From positions 1-12,344 of the forward strand of contig JASHVB010000251.1 of NCBI GenBank assembly GCA_030039695.1: DNA of 12,344 bases, given 5' to 3'. Position numbers and translations under genes: made by a program. The stretch is from Acetobacteraceae bacterium. GTDB lineage: Bacteria; Pseudomonadota; Alphaproteobacteria; Acetobacterales; Acetobacteraceae. Position 1 is the first letter of the stretch. The number at the start of each line of letters is the position of its first letter. The notes beneath the pieces are model-generated. The model had not been told where the DNA came from. It made no database searches and saw only the letters and a list, made by a program, of their open reading frames with translations. Below, piece after piece: positions 1 to 6,565 of the stretch.

Positions 1-1297
1 GCCGAACATCGTGTTCATCATGGCCGACGATCTCGGCTACGCCGATGTCGGCTGCTACGGCCGCCCGGAGCTGCACACGCCCAATATCGACCGCATCGCC
101 GCGCGCGGTGCGCGGCTGACTCAGGGTTATGCCAATTCCGCCGTGTGCTCTGCCACGCGTCTGGCACTGATCACCGGTCGCTACCAATACCGCCTGCCCC
201 TCGGACTGGAGGAACCGCTGGCCGGCAAGACCGATGTCGGCCTGCCGCCGGCTCATCCGACGCTGCCGTCGCTGCTGCGCGGGGCCGGCTACGCGACGGC
301 ACTGGTCGGCAAATGGCATCTCGGCATGCTGCCGAAGTTCAGCCCGCTGAAAAGCGGCTATGACAGCTTCTTCGGCATCCGCAGCGGCGTTGCCGATTAC
401 TACTCTCACCAGAACGCACGCCAGCAGCACGACCTGTGGGAGGGCGATGAGCCCATCACAGGGAACGGCTACCTGACGGATCTGCTCGGCGACCGCGCGG
501 TCGACACGGTCGAGCATTTCGCCAAACGTGATCAGCAATTCTTCCTTAGCCTGCATTTCAATGCGCCGCACTGGCCATGGGAGGCGCCGGGCGACAGCGC
601 GGAATCCGACCGCCTGCGTGGCAGCAATCTGCGCCATTTCGATGGCGGAACACAGCGCATTTACCACCGGATGATCGAGGCAATGGATCTGCAGATCGGC
701 CGTGTGCTGCAAGCACTGGACGCAAATGACCTCAGCGATAATACGATCGTGATCTTCACCAGCGACAACGGCGGCGAGCGTTTTTCTGACACCTGGCCAT
801 TCACTGGCATCAAGACTGAACTACTGGAGGGCGGCCTGCGCGTGCCGACGCTGATCTGCTGGCCAGCACGCATTCCCGTCGGGCAGGTCACCACACAAGT
901 GGCGATTACGATGGATTGGTTCCCGACGCTGTTGGAAGCGGCGGGAACCGCCGCGGACCCTGCGTATCCGCCTGACGGGATCAGCCTGCTGCCGACGCTC
1001 TCGGGCGAGTCCGCTCCCGTGCCGCGCAAACTGTTCTGGCGTTACAAGACCAACGCCCAGCGGGCCGTACGCGACGGCGATTTCAAGTATCTCAAAATCC
1101 GCGATAACACCTATTTATTCCATATTGTTGCCGATCCGCGCGAGCGCGCTAACCTGCGGGACCGCCGCCGCGACATCACCGACCGGCTGATCGCCGAGTG
1201 GGATGCATGGAACGCGCAGATGATGCCCGAAATCCCTGATAGCTTTGGCGAGATCTATACCGCCGCGCAGCTCGCGGATCACATCGGAATGATGTAG
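1..1297 (+). CDS. Type I sulfatase (arylsulfatase family), 5' end cut by window edge
   Basis: This gene encodes a sulfatase of the alkaline-phosphatase superfamily, which hydrolyses sulfate esters using a formylglycine made from an active-site Cys. The frame is open from base 2 (first codons P-N-I-V-F-I-M-A-D-D), so the GTG at 11 is internal and the true start lies left of the window. Numbering from that GTG, the metal-binding ADDLGY motif is at 5-10 and the active-site signature C-S-A-T-R at 46-50. That is the C-x-A-x-R form rather than the commoner C-x-P-x-R, and it is followed by LALITGR. The SDNGG metal motif comes later, then GIKTELLEGGLRVP, typical of the family. The visible length, about 430 residues, is near full size, so only a few N-terminal residues or a signal peptide are missing. 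The substrate (aryl, carbohydrate or choline sulfate) cannot be told from sequence. No formylglycine-generating enzyme is in view. The family call is firm. Confidence 0.93.
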   Translation, partial: PNIVFIMADDLGYADVGCYGRPELHTPNIDRIAARGARLTQGYANSAVCSATRLALITGRYQYRLPLGLEEPLAGKTDVGLPPAHPTLPSLLRGAGYATALVGKWHLGMLPKFSPLKSGYDSFFGIRSGVADYYSHQNARQQHDLWEGDEPITGNGYLTDLLGDRAVDTVEHFAKRDQQFFLSLHFNAPHWPWEAPGDSAESDRLRGSNLRHFDGGTQRIYHRMIEAMDLQIGRVLQALDANDLSDNTIVIFTSDNGGERFSDTWPFTGIKTELLEGGLRVPTLICWPARIPVGQVTTQVAITMDWFPTLLEAAGTAADPAYPPDGISLLPTLSGESAPVPRKLFWRYKTNAQRAVRDGDFKYLKIRDNTYLFHIVADPRERANLRDRRRDITDRLIAEWDAWNAQMMPEIPDSFGEIYTAAQLADHIGMM

Positions 1298-1366
1298 CAT
1301 CCATCTTGAATGCGGGTTCGCCACCGGCCGCAGCAGCCCACCCGCCTTGAACGAAACGCACGTGCC

Positions 1367-1392
1367 GTCGTCATCGCGGCGAAGGCGGAACC
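1367..1392 (+). repeat. Degenerate intergenic palindrome (TCATC-CGGCGAAGGC type)
   Basis: The sequence GTCGTCATCGCGGCGAAGGC followed by GGAACC resembles the widespread extragenic element of form GTCATCCCGGCGAAGGCCGGGACC. A second, less decayed relative lies at 2447-2477. The symmetry is partly eroded. The match to the consensus is from memory, not a search. Confidence 0.4.
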
Positions 1393-1514
1393 TAAGCAAG
1401 CTCTGAACAAGTTCCTCTCGACACGGCCATGGATCGACCTAGAGGAGACGAACCTTCTCGTCGTAAGGAAGGCGGCGACGGAGCAACGCCGGCCATGGTT
1501 ACGCCCGGGTGAAC

Positions 1515-1551
1515 GGGACTGCTTCCTCGCTTCGTCCCTCGCAATGACACG
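1515..1551 (+). repeat. Dispersed repeat fragment (CTTCGTCCCTCGCAATGACAC type)
   Basis: A run reading GGGACTGCTTCCTCGCTTCG then TCCCTCGCAATGACACG closely resembles a repeat that is very frequent between genes of Bradyrhizobium-like alphaproteobacteria (GATTGCTTCGTCGCTTCGCT...CGCAATGACG). It supports an alphaproteobacterial host. The assignment rests on recalled consensus and was not tested by search. Confidence 0.45.
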
Positions 1552-1610
1552 AACATGACGGTGCGCGGTGAGGGCTTGGCGGGACCGGGCGGATTTGCGA
1601 CCCTGCCTCC

Positions 1611-2363
1611 ATGGCACATGACCCAGAGATCGTCGCCCTTGCCCGCATGATCGGCAACGCGCGCCGCGTCGTGGTGTTCACCGGCGCCGGCATCAGCACG
1701 GAATCCGGCATCCCGGATTTCCGCAGTCCTGGCGGCATCTGGACCAAGCAGGTGCCGATCGATTTTTCCGAGTTCATGCGTTCGGAAACGGCCCGTCGCG
1801 AGACCTGGCGGCGGCGTTTCGAGATGGACCCGATCCTGCGGGCCGCATGCCCCAACCGCGGCCACCGCGCGGTGGCGCAGCTCATCCATGACGGCAAGGC
1901 GTCCTCGGTGATTACCCAGAACATTGACGGCCTGCATCAGGCGTCGAACATCCCGCCGCAGCAGGTGATCGAGTTGCACGGCAACACCACTTACGCGACC
2001 TGCCTGGAATGTGATCAGCGCTATGAGATCGAGGAGCTGCGCGTCGATTTTGAGCGCGACAACATTGTGCCGAGCTGTGCCTGCGGCGGTTATGTGAAGA
2101 GCGCGACGATCTCCTTCGGCCAGTCGATGCCGGTGCCGGCAATGCAGCGCGCAGAGCAGGAGACACTGGCCTGCGATCTGTTCATTGTCATCGGCTCCTC
2201 GCTGGTGGTGTATCCGGCTGCTGGATTCCCGGAGCTGGCCAAACGCAACGGTGCCGCGCTCGCCATCATCAATCGTGAGCCGACCGGTCTGGACGGGATC
2301 GCCGACCTGGTGATGAACCGGGCGATCGGCGACACGCTGGGCGCAGTCATCGGCGTGGATTAG
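1611..2363 (+). CDS. Sir2-family NAD-dependent protein deacylase (sirtuin)
   Basis: This 250-residue protein has every core sirtuin motif and a compact, bacterial-length catalytic domain. It would remove acyl groups from lysines of cytosolic proteins, using NAD and releasing nicotinamide and O-acyl-ADP-ribose. Visible are GAGIS at 25-29 (NAD loop), PDFRSPGGIW at 35-44, QNIDGLH at 103-109, the catalytic His in ELHG (H123), GSS at 195-197 and IINRE near 219-223. The zinc cysteines are C131 and C134 (CLEC), then C156 and C158. The second pair is C-x-C, not the commoner C-x-x-C. Acetyl versus succinyl preference cannot be assigned: I do not see a clean CobB/SIRT5-like Y-x-x-R, only a TWRRRF segment near 65-70. 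No Shine-Dalgarno sequence precedes the ATG, and no better in-frame start was found. It seems transcribed alone, between two repeat-containing gaps. Confidence 0.93.
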   Translation: MAHDPEIVALARMIGNARRVVVFTGAGISTESGIPDFRSPGGIWTKQVPIDFSEFMRSETARRETWRRRFEMDPILRAACPNRGHRAVAQLIHDGKASSVITQNIDGLHQASNIPPQQVIELHGNTTYATCLECDQRYEIEELRVDFERDNIVPSCACGGYVKSATISFGQSMPVPAMQRAEQETLACDLFIVIGSSLVVYPAAGFPELAKRNGAALAIINREPTGLDGIADLVMNRAIGDTLGAVIGVD

Positions 2364-2446
2364 CGCGCGCTCATATCGGCGCAGGCTCGTATGCTCCGGC
2401 CGATGGGGACCGCCGCGCGGCGAAATAACGCACTCGCCACGCCCAT

Positions 2447-2477
2447 CATCATCCCGGCGCTGGCCGGAACCCACCCA
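2447..2477 (+). repeat. Extragenic palindrome (TCATCCCGGCG...GCCGG type)
   Basis: The core CCGGC (2454-2458) and GCCGG (2463-2467) form a short stem with a 4-base loop. They are flanked by CATCAT on the left and AACCCACCC on the right, as in the common extragenic element TCATCCCGGCGAAGGCCGGGACCCA. It lies in the 254-base gap upstream of thiS, where I see no other gene and no CTGAGA or other TPP-riboswitch core. Confidence 0.5.
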
Positions 2478-2617
2478 GCTCCTGTTTGTTTTGGGCGGCA
2501 TAGGTTCGGGTGTTCGCTGTGATGACGCAATGGTGCACCCGATCGGTGAACCAACGGTAAGGTTGCTCGGTCGCCGGCTTTCTTGCCCGCCGTCGCGGTC
2601 GCGCTCATATTCGTCGA

Positions 2618-2830
2618 ATGCAGACCGTTGTCACCGTCACGCTAAACGGCGAAAGCCGCGCCCTGGATGGCCCCGTGAGCATCGCAGGATTGCTCGCCAC
2701 ACTGGGGCTCGAAACGCGCAAGGTGGCGGTCGAGCGCAACGAGGAGATCGTGCCGAGATCGCAATATACCGCGACGTGGCTGGCCAGCGGCGATGCGCTG
2801 GAGATCGTGCATTTCATCGGAGGAGGTTGA
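2618..2830 (+). CDS. thiS: Sulfur carrier protein ThiS
   Basis: This is a 70-residue ubiquitin-fold sulfur carrier for thiazole synthesis in thiamine biosynthesis. Its C-terminal glycine is adenylated and converted to a thiocarboxylate that gives sulfur to ThiG. The evidence is the size, the N-terminal VTVTLNGE strand, the internal ERNEEIVPRSQY segment (ThiS proteins have a conserved N-x-x-x-V-P-R-x region) and the C-terminal end HFIGGG. The tail has three glycines where many homologues have two. The stop is followed after 3 bases by thiG, whose ribosome binding site lies inside the last codons of this gene, so the pair is surely co-transcribed. No Shine-Dalgarno sequence is visible before the ATG at 2618. 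The adenylating partner ThiF, and thiO or thiH, are not in the window. Confidence 0.93.
   Translation: MQTVVTVTLNGESRALDGPVSIAGLLATLGLETRKVAVERNEEIVPRSQYTATWLASGDALEIVHFIGGG
2821..2826 (+). promoter_or_regulatory. Ribosome binding site of thiG, embedded in thiS glycine codons
   Basis: AGGAGG ends 7 bases before the thiG ATG at 2834 and is a perfect Shine-Dalgarno core. The same bases encode the last Gly-Gly of ThiS (GGA-GGA-GGT then TGA), so the functional C-terminus of one protein doubles as the translation signal of the next. Confidence 0.85.
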
Positions 2831-2833
2831 GCC

Positions 2834-3625
2834 ATGGGTGGCGCAATCCCGCATGAGGACACCTGGACTGTTGCCGGTCGCCGCTTCCGTTCCCGGCTGA
2901 TCGTCGGGACCGGCAAGTACAAGGACCTGGAAGAGACCGCGGCCGCGATCGAGGCGAGCGGCGCGGAAATCGTCACCGTCGCCGTGCGGCGCGTGAATCT
3001 GTCAGATCCCAACGCGCCGATGCTGCAGGACTTTGTCGATCCGAAAAAGATCGTCTATCTGCCGAACACGGCCGGGTGCCACACGGCGAACGAGGCCGTG
3101 CGCACGCTGCGGTTGGCGCGTGAGGCAGGCGGCTGGAACCTGGTAAAGCTGGAAGTGCTCGGGCCGCCACCCCTGCTCTACCCTGACATGCGCGGCACGT
3201 TCGAGGCGGCCGAGGCGCTGATCAAGGACGGCTTCGAAGTGATGGTTTACTGCGCCGACGATCCGCTGGCGGCGAAGCGGCTGGAGGAGATGGGCTGCGT
3301 CGCCATTATGCCGTTGGGTGCGCCGATCGGTTCGGGTCTGGGCGTGCAGAACCCGGCGATGCTGACCATGATGATGGAGCAGGTGAAGGTACCGTTCCTG
3401 GTCGATGCCGGCGTCGGTACGGCGTCTGACGCGGCGATCGCGATGGAGCTGGGCTGCGACGCGGTGCTGCTGAATTCGGCGATTGCGCAGGCCAAGGACC
3501 CGATCAGGATGGCGCGCGCGATGAAGCTGGCGGTGGAGGCTGGTCGGCTGGCGTTCTTGGCCGGACGCATGCCGCGGCGGATGGGCGCGGACCCGAGCAG
3601 CCCTTTGACTGGACTGATCAGGTAG
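2834..3625 (+). CDS. thiG: Thiazole synthase ThiG
   Basis: ThiG is a TIM-barrel enzyme that condenses 1-deoxy-D-xylulose 5-phosphate, a dehydroglycine-type imine and the sulfur of ThiS thiocarboxylate into the thiazole phosphate of thiamine. The 263 residues match the family's usual length. Visible are the N-terminal [12 protein letters not shown] segment (20-31), TVAVRRVN (48-55), [20 protein letters not shown] (75-94), [10 protein letters not shown] (101-110) with K105 as the expected Schiff-base lysine, the [11 protein letters not shown] phosphate loop, and [12 protein letters not shown] followed by [11 protein letters not shown]. All are hallmarks. The start at 2834 is fixed by AGGAGG 7 bases upstream. 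It forms a tight two-gene unit with thiS. Nothing is missing or truncated. No gene follows on this strand before the 510-base gap. Confidence 0.96.
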   Translation: MGGAIPHEDTWTVAGRRFRSRLIVGTGKYKDLEETAAAIEASGAEIVTVAVRRVNLSDPNAPMLQDFVDPKKIVYLPNTAGCHTANEAVRTLRLAREAGGWNLVKLEVLGPPPLLYPDMRGTFEAAEALIKDGFEVMVYCADDPLAAKRLEEMGCVAIMPLGAPIGSGLGVQNPAMLTMMMEQVKVPFLVDAGVGTASDAAIAMELGCDAVLLNSAIAQAKDPIRMARAMKLAVEAGRLAFLAGRMPRRMGADPSSPLTGLIR

Positions 3626-3660
3626 CAGTTGCCGGCGCCGACAGCGTCACGCCGACACGG

Positions 3661-3679
3661 AAAAGGCCGCCACGCGGCC
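3661..3679 (-). terminator. Hairpin with short T-run on the minus strand
   Basis: GGCCGC (3665-3670) and GCGGCC (3674-3679) form a perfect 6-bp stem with loop CAC. Read on the minus strand the stem is followed directly by TTTT (AAAA at 3661-3664 on +). The polarity fits termination of leftward transcription rather than of thiG. The T-run is short and the stem small, so it is only a candidate. Confidence 0.4.
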
Positions 3680-3995
3680 GTACGTTCAGTTGCGGCCACT
3701 TACCCGCTGCTCAGGCGGCCAGCCGCGGCGTCTCCGTTTCTAACAGGCGGTAGATGGTCAGCGGCCGCAGTCGCACATTGCCGCCGGCTCAGCGCCGTGA
3801 CGCCAGGCGCAGATTGGCATGCTCGGTCGTGGCAATCCCAGGCCTTCGTGGGGCGAGCGATCCGGCCCAGGCGGCTGGCCGCGTCAGGCGGGGTCGCCTT
3901 CTTGGCGCTGACAGCAAGCGGCGCACAGCATCGCTCGCTTATCAGCAGAGGCCCGCGTTCACCGCTTGAGCGTCATTCCCAGCGGTCGCCGTCAT

Positions 3996-4035
3996 GAACG
4001 CCGGCAACGGTTTCACCGACGGCATGCCGGCGTTC
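3996..4035. repeat. Nested palindrome, 11-bp perfect arms
   Basis: GAACGCCGGCA (3996-4006) is the exact reverse complement of TGCCGGCGTTC (4025-4035). The 18-base loop contains a second small stem, CGGT (4008-4011) with ACCG (4015-4018). It lies in the gene-free gap and looks like an extragenic palindrome. GTCATTCCC, a common flank of such elements, sits just left at 3972-3980. Confidence 0.6.
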
Positions 4036-4050
4036 CGCTGCTGATTTCGC

Positions 4051-4123
4051 CTCCCCTTTGTGGGAGGGTTTCGCGTGAAGGTGCGGCGCGCGGCACGACG
4101 ACTGGCCCATCCTGCAAAGGGAG
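4051..4123. repeat. Large imperfect inverted repeat downstream of the YihY-family gene
   Basis: The left arm CTCCCCTTTGTGGGAGGG (4051-4068) pairs imperfectly with the right arm CCCATCCTGCAAAGGGAG (4106-4123). The loop of about 37 bases is GC-rich. The right arm lies 12 bases beyond the stop of the minus-strand gene at 4136, so the structure may serve as that gene's terminator or 3'-end stabiliser. It also resembles the dispersed CCTCCCCTT-GTGGGAGG elements common in GC-rich proteobacteria. There is no T-run. Confidence 0.5.
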
Positions 4124-4135
4124 GGGACGCCGTTA

Positions 4136-5053
4136 TCAGCACCCCCGGTCACTGATCAGTCGTGAGGCGCGGGCCTCCAGAAGTGCGTTGAGCTCAGCGC
4201 CCAGCAACACGGCATACGCGGAGATGAAGAACCACAGCATCACGCCGACGACCGCACCCAGCGGGCCATAGGTCACGCCGAAGCTGGTAATGTTCGACAC
4301 GTAGAACGACAGCAGGCCCGATGCCAAGAGCCACAGCACGGTGGCCAGGATGGCGCCGGGAAACATCGGCTGGTGCGGCGGCGGGGCACGCGACGGACCG
4401 AAGCGGTACAACATCAGCAGCGACAGCATGAACATGCCGACGAGTGTCAGTAGTCCGGCGGCATGGATCAGCCCCGCGCTATAGGCGGACAGGCCAACGA
4501 AGGCGATGCCAGCTGGGCTCACCACCAGCACGGCGATCGCGAGCACCGCAACCAGAATGGCGCTCAAGGTCATGGCAAAGCCGGTAAGTTGGAATCGGAG
4601 GAAGCTTCGCATTTCCGTGATGCCGAGCGCCAGGTTCAGCGCTGAGATCACCGACTTGACGCCGGAACCGGCGCTCCAGAACGTGATCAGCGTGCTGATG
4701 ACCAGCCCGGCGCTGAGACTACCGTTCGGCTGGTTGATCAACTCCTGCACCCGGGCCTGGATCAGCGAGAACGCCGGCGGTGGCAGCACCGGTTCCACGG
4801 CCTGAAGCTGCGAGGCGACAGCGGCGCGATTGAACACGAGGCCATAGACGGAGATCAGCGTGCTGATCGCCGGGAACAAGGCGAGCGTCGCGTAAAAGGC
4901 ACAGCCGGCGGCAGACAGCGTCATCCGGTCTGCGATGCTGGCGCGGAAAGCGCTGCGCATCATCTCGCGGCTGTGCCGCGGGAAACCACGTGGCGGCGGA
5001 GTCTCACTCTGCTGGACCGGCGTCGTCTCCAAGGATGCTCTCCTGTTACTCAT
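4136..5053 (-). CDS. YihY/BrkB-family integral membrane protein
   Basis: This is a 305-residue polytopic inner-membrane protein of the YihY/virulence-factor-BrkB family (related to 'ribonuclease BN' misannotations). The molecular function of the family is poorly defined. A polar N-terminus (1-45) is followed by about six hydrophobic segments near 52-74, 113-135, 157-180, 197-218, 231-253 and 264-288. The family signature is clear at the end: SFGVTYGPLGAVVGVMLWFF (257-276), then AVLLGAELNA (281-290). The early AGCAFYATLALFPA (49-62) matches the conserved first helix. The start at 5053 has GAGG only one base upstream of ATG, which is very tight. Translation could instead begin at M31 or M32 (REMMRS), which would drop the proline-rich leader. 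It is divergent from the decarboxylase gene and followed by a large inverted repeat. Confidence 0.9.
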   Translation of the reverse strand: MSNRRASLETTPVQQSETPPPRGFPRHSREMMRSAFRASIADRMTLSAAGCAFYATLALFPAISTLISVYGLVFNRAAVASQLQAVEPVLPPPAFSLIQARVQELINQPNGSLSAGLVISTLITFWSAGSGVKSVISALNLALGITEMRSFLRFQLTGFAMTLSAILVAVLAIAVLVVSPAGIAFVGLSAYSAGLIHAAGLLTLVGMFMLSLLMLYRFGPSRAPPPHQPMFPGAILATVLWLLASGLLSFYVSNITSFGVTYGPLGAVVGVMLWFFISAYAVLLGAELNALLEARASRLISDRGC

Positions 5054-5295
5054 TCCTCAATTTGGTCTCGCCGGGCAGAATTTTGACTTCACAGGCAATT
5101 TCCCTATTGCGCCTGGGGGTGGGGGGGCCTATGTGGCCGCCCACGCAGCAACGCACGTGCCTCTGGCCCTCAGTGGTTACGCAACGACGTCAAGCGTTCT
5201 GGCAATCGCTCTGGTCGCTGGTTCGTTCGACCGTTTCGTCAACTCCGCTCATCGTCTTGCTCAGGTGAGCGTTCAGGTAGGGGAGGCGCGGTGCG
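5054..5295. promoter_or_regulatory. Divergent intergenic region with G-tract and possible promoter for the decarboxylase
   Basis: These 242 bases separate two divergent genes and must hold both promoters. A candidate rightward sigma70-type site is TTGACT (5083-5088), 16 bases, then TATTGC (5105-5110). The -35 is good and the -10 poor. If used, it would give the decarboxylase a long leader of about 180 bases. A G-rich run GGGGGTGGGGGGG lies at 5115-5127. I could not fold the leader or match it by eye to a known RNA family. Confidence 0.35.
5280..5286 (+). promoter_or_regulatory. Ribosome binding site of the decarboxylase
   Basis: GGGGAGG ends 9 bases before the ATG at 5296. It fixes that start; a nearby GTG at 5291 is out of frame. 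Confidence 0.75.
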
Positions 5296-6426
5296 ATGAC
5301 ACCCAAGATCGCCCGTTTCCTTGCGGAGCACCAGCCGGCAACGCCGTGCCTTGTGCTCGATGTGGACCGCGTGGAAGAGAACTTCCGCGCTCTGCAGCGT
5401 GCGCTTCCGCTGGCGCGCATTTACTACGCCGTGAAGGCGAACCCGGCGCTGCCGATTTTGCAGCGCTTGGTTAGGCTCGCCTCCTGTTTCGACGCCGCGA
5501 GCTGGGAGGAAGTCTCGGCCTGTCTCGATGCTGGCGCGCGTCCTGAGGCGATCAGCTTTGGCAACACCATCAAGAAGACCTCCGCGATCCAACGCGCCTA
5601 TCGGCGCGGCGTGTCGTTGTTCGCCTTCGACTCAGCCGAGGAACTGGAGAAGCTGGCAAAGCATGCGCCGGGCTCGCGCGTCTATTGCCGCATCCTGGTG
5701 CAGAATGAGGGCGCCGACTGGCCGCTTTCGCGCAAGTTTGGTACCACGGTGGAGAATGCCCGCACGCTGATGTTGCGCGCCGGCGAGCTGGGACTGGATC
5801 CGTACGGCCTGTCGTTCCATGTCGGCAGCCAGCAGACCACCACCCGCGCCTACGAAGCCGCCATCGGCAAGGTCGCGATGCTGTTCACCGACCTCACGGA
5901 GGCCGGCATCAACCTGCGCATGATCAACCTGGGTGGCGGCTTCCCTACTCGTTATCGCGACGACGTGCCGGAGATCGACCAGTTCGGCGACGCGATTATG
6001 CAGACGATGATTGCGCATTTCGGCAACGCACTGCCGGAGATGCTGATTGAGCCGGGCCGCTTCGTCGTCGGCGACGCCGGGCTGGTTAGTGCCGAAGTGG
6101 TGCTGGTCAGCCGGCGCGATCCGAACGAGCCGGTGCGCTGGGTGTACCTGGATGTCGGCCGGTTCGGCGGCTTCGCGGAGACGGAAGGCGAGGCGATCCG
6201 CTACCGCATCGTCACGCCGCACGAGGGGGCCGCGATGGGACCGGTCACAATCGCGGGTCCGACCTGCGACGGCGCGGACATTATGTACGAGAAGGCGAAC
6301 TACCGCCTGCCTTTGGCTCTAACGAGCGGCGACCGCGTGCAGGTGCTGTCCACGGGTGCGTATGTGACGGCATACGCAAGCCAGGGTTTCAACGGCTTCG
6401 CCCCGATGGCGGAGCATTATCTATAA
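5296..6426 (+). CDS. Fold type III PLP decarboxylase, probably ornithine (or lysine/ornithine) decarboxylase
   Basis: This cytosolic PLP enzyme of the alanine-racemase/ODC fold most likely decarboxylates L-ornithine to putrescine, the entry to polyamines. Its 376 residues fit the short bacterial ODC form. Motifs in order: YYAVKANP with the PLP lysine K47; FHVGSQ (174-179); the glycine loop LGGGFP (212-217); EPGR (252-255) for the PLP phosphate; and GPTCDGAD (321-328) with catalytic Cys324 and the substrate-side acidic residues of the ODC group. Meso-DAP decarboxylases instead have CESGD. Near the end is GAYVTAYASQGFNGF (354-368), typical of ODC. Lysine, or dual specificity, cannot be excluded. 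It has a strong ribosome binding site. A Nudix-fold gene and a Rid-family gene follow on the same strand, the first after a 139-base gap that contains a repeat. Confidence 0.92.
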   Translation: MTPKIARFLAEHQPATPCLVLDVDRVEENFRALQRALPLARIYYAVKANPALPILQRLVRLASCFDAASWEEVSACLDAGARPEAISFGNTIKKTSAIQRAYRRGVSLFAFDSAEELEKLAKHAPGSRVYCRILVQNEGADWPLSRKFGTTVENARTLMLRAGELGLDPYGLSFHVGSQQTTTRAYEAAIGKVAMLFTDLTEAGINLRMINLGGGFPTRYRDDVPEIDQFGDAIMQTMIAHFGNALPEMLIEPGRFVVGDAGLVSAEVVLVSRRDPNEPVRWVYLDVGRFGGFAETEGEAIRYRIVTPHEGAAMGPVTIAGPTCDGADIMYEKANYRLPLALTSGDRVQVLSTGAYVTAYASQGFNGFAPMAEHYL

Positions 6427-6469
6427 GGGTGGCACAACCTGAGACGCCACGTGCCGAACACCCGTCTCA
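6427..6469 (+). other. Two mutually exclusive hairpins just after the decarboxylase stop
   Basis: TGAGACG (6440-6446) pairs perfectly with CGTCTCA (6463-6469). The alternative stem GGCAC (6431-6435) with GTGCC (6451-6455) can be extended by GGGT (6427-6430) with ACCC (6460-6463). The two cannot form fully together. No T-run follows, so this is not a classical terminator; it may be a 3'-end structure. Confidence 0.35.
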
Positions 6470-6523
6470 TGACCAGCCTTGTGCTCGCCATCCAGGCTTT
6501 TGTTGCATGGACGACGAATAGGC

Positions 6524-6553
6524 GTGGATGGCCAGCGCCAGGCCGGGCATGAC
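6524..6553 (+). repeat. Dispersed palindrome (GTGGATGGCC...CATGAC type)
   Basis: GTGGATGGCCAGCGCCAGGC followed by CGGGCATGAC matches in length and most bases the common alphaproteobacterial element GTGGATGGCC-GGGACAAG-CCCGGCCATGAC (recalled consensus). It lies directly before the next gene. When translated in frame it gives the spurious GVDGQRQAGHDKG peptide upstream of the Nudix start, which argues that this upstream frame is not coding. Confidence 0.6.
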
Positions 6554-6565
6554 AAAGGGGGGCCG

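Larger units (their letters stand above)
1298..1610. other. Gene-free gap holding degenerate dispersed repeats
   Basis: I see no credible gene in these 313 bases between the sulfatase stop and the sirtuin start. Short open frames exist on both strands but have low-complexity, repeat-derived translations. The stretch holds at least two pieces resembling intergenic repeats (listed separately at 1367-1392 and 1515-1551). GGCCATGG also occurs twice, at about 1424 and 1492. No clear promoter, T-run terminator or ribosome binding site for the sirtuin was found. Confidence 0.55.
3626..4135. other. 510-base gap without a convincing gene; possible decayed minus-strand frame
   Basis: Open frames here (for example 3629-3997 on +) translate to arginine/alanine-rich sequence with no recognisable domain. 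On the minus strand, 3711-3788 reads in one frame as a plausible C-terminal tail containing LRPLTIYRLLETETPRLAA and then a stop. The same frame is broken upstream by stops at about 3789-3791 and 3939-3944. About 30 bases after that tail lies a hairpin with a U-run on the minus strand (3661-3679). This is what a decayed minus-strand gene with its terminator would look like, but I cannot name the parent gene. The right part holds two palindromic structures, listed separately. Confidence 0.4.

Noticed and set aside
1392..2501. 369-residue minus-strand frame opposite the sirtuin
   Set aside because: It is a GC-rich shadow of the sirtuin gene with no domain-like sequence; the + strand product has all sirtuin motifs.
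2364..2617. TPP riboswitch upstream of thiS
   Set aside because: No CTGAGA and no other conserved thi-box core is visible in the gap, so none is called.
3629..3997. 122-residue + strand frame after thiG
   Set aside because: It is Ala/Arg/Ser-rich with no domain and no ribosome binding site, and it runs into a palindrome; better described as a gene-free gap.
6479..6565. N-terminal extension of the Nudix gene from an upstream start
   Set aside because: It translates the dispersed repeat at 6524-6553 (VDGQRQAGHDKG-like peptide), and the ATG at 6566 follows a purine-rich run and begins the plausible protein.
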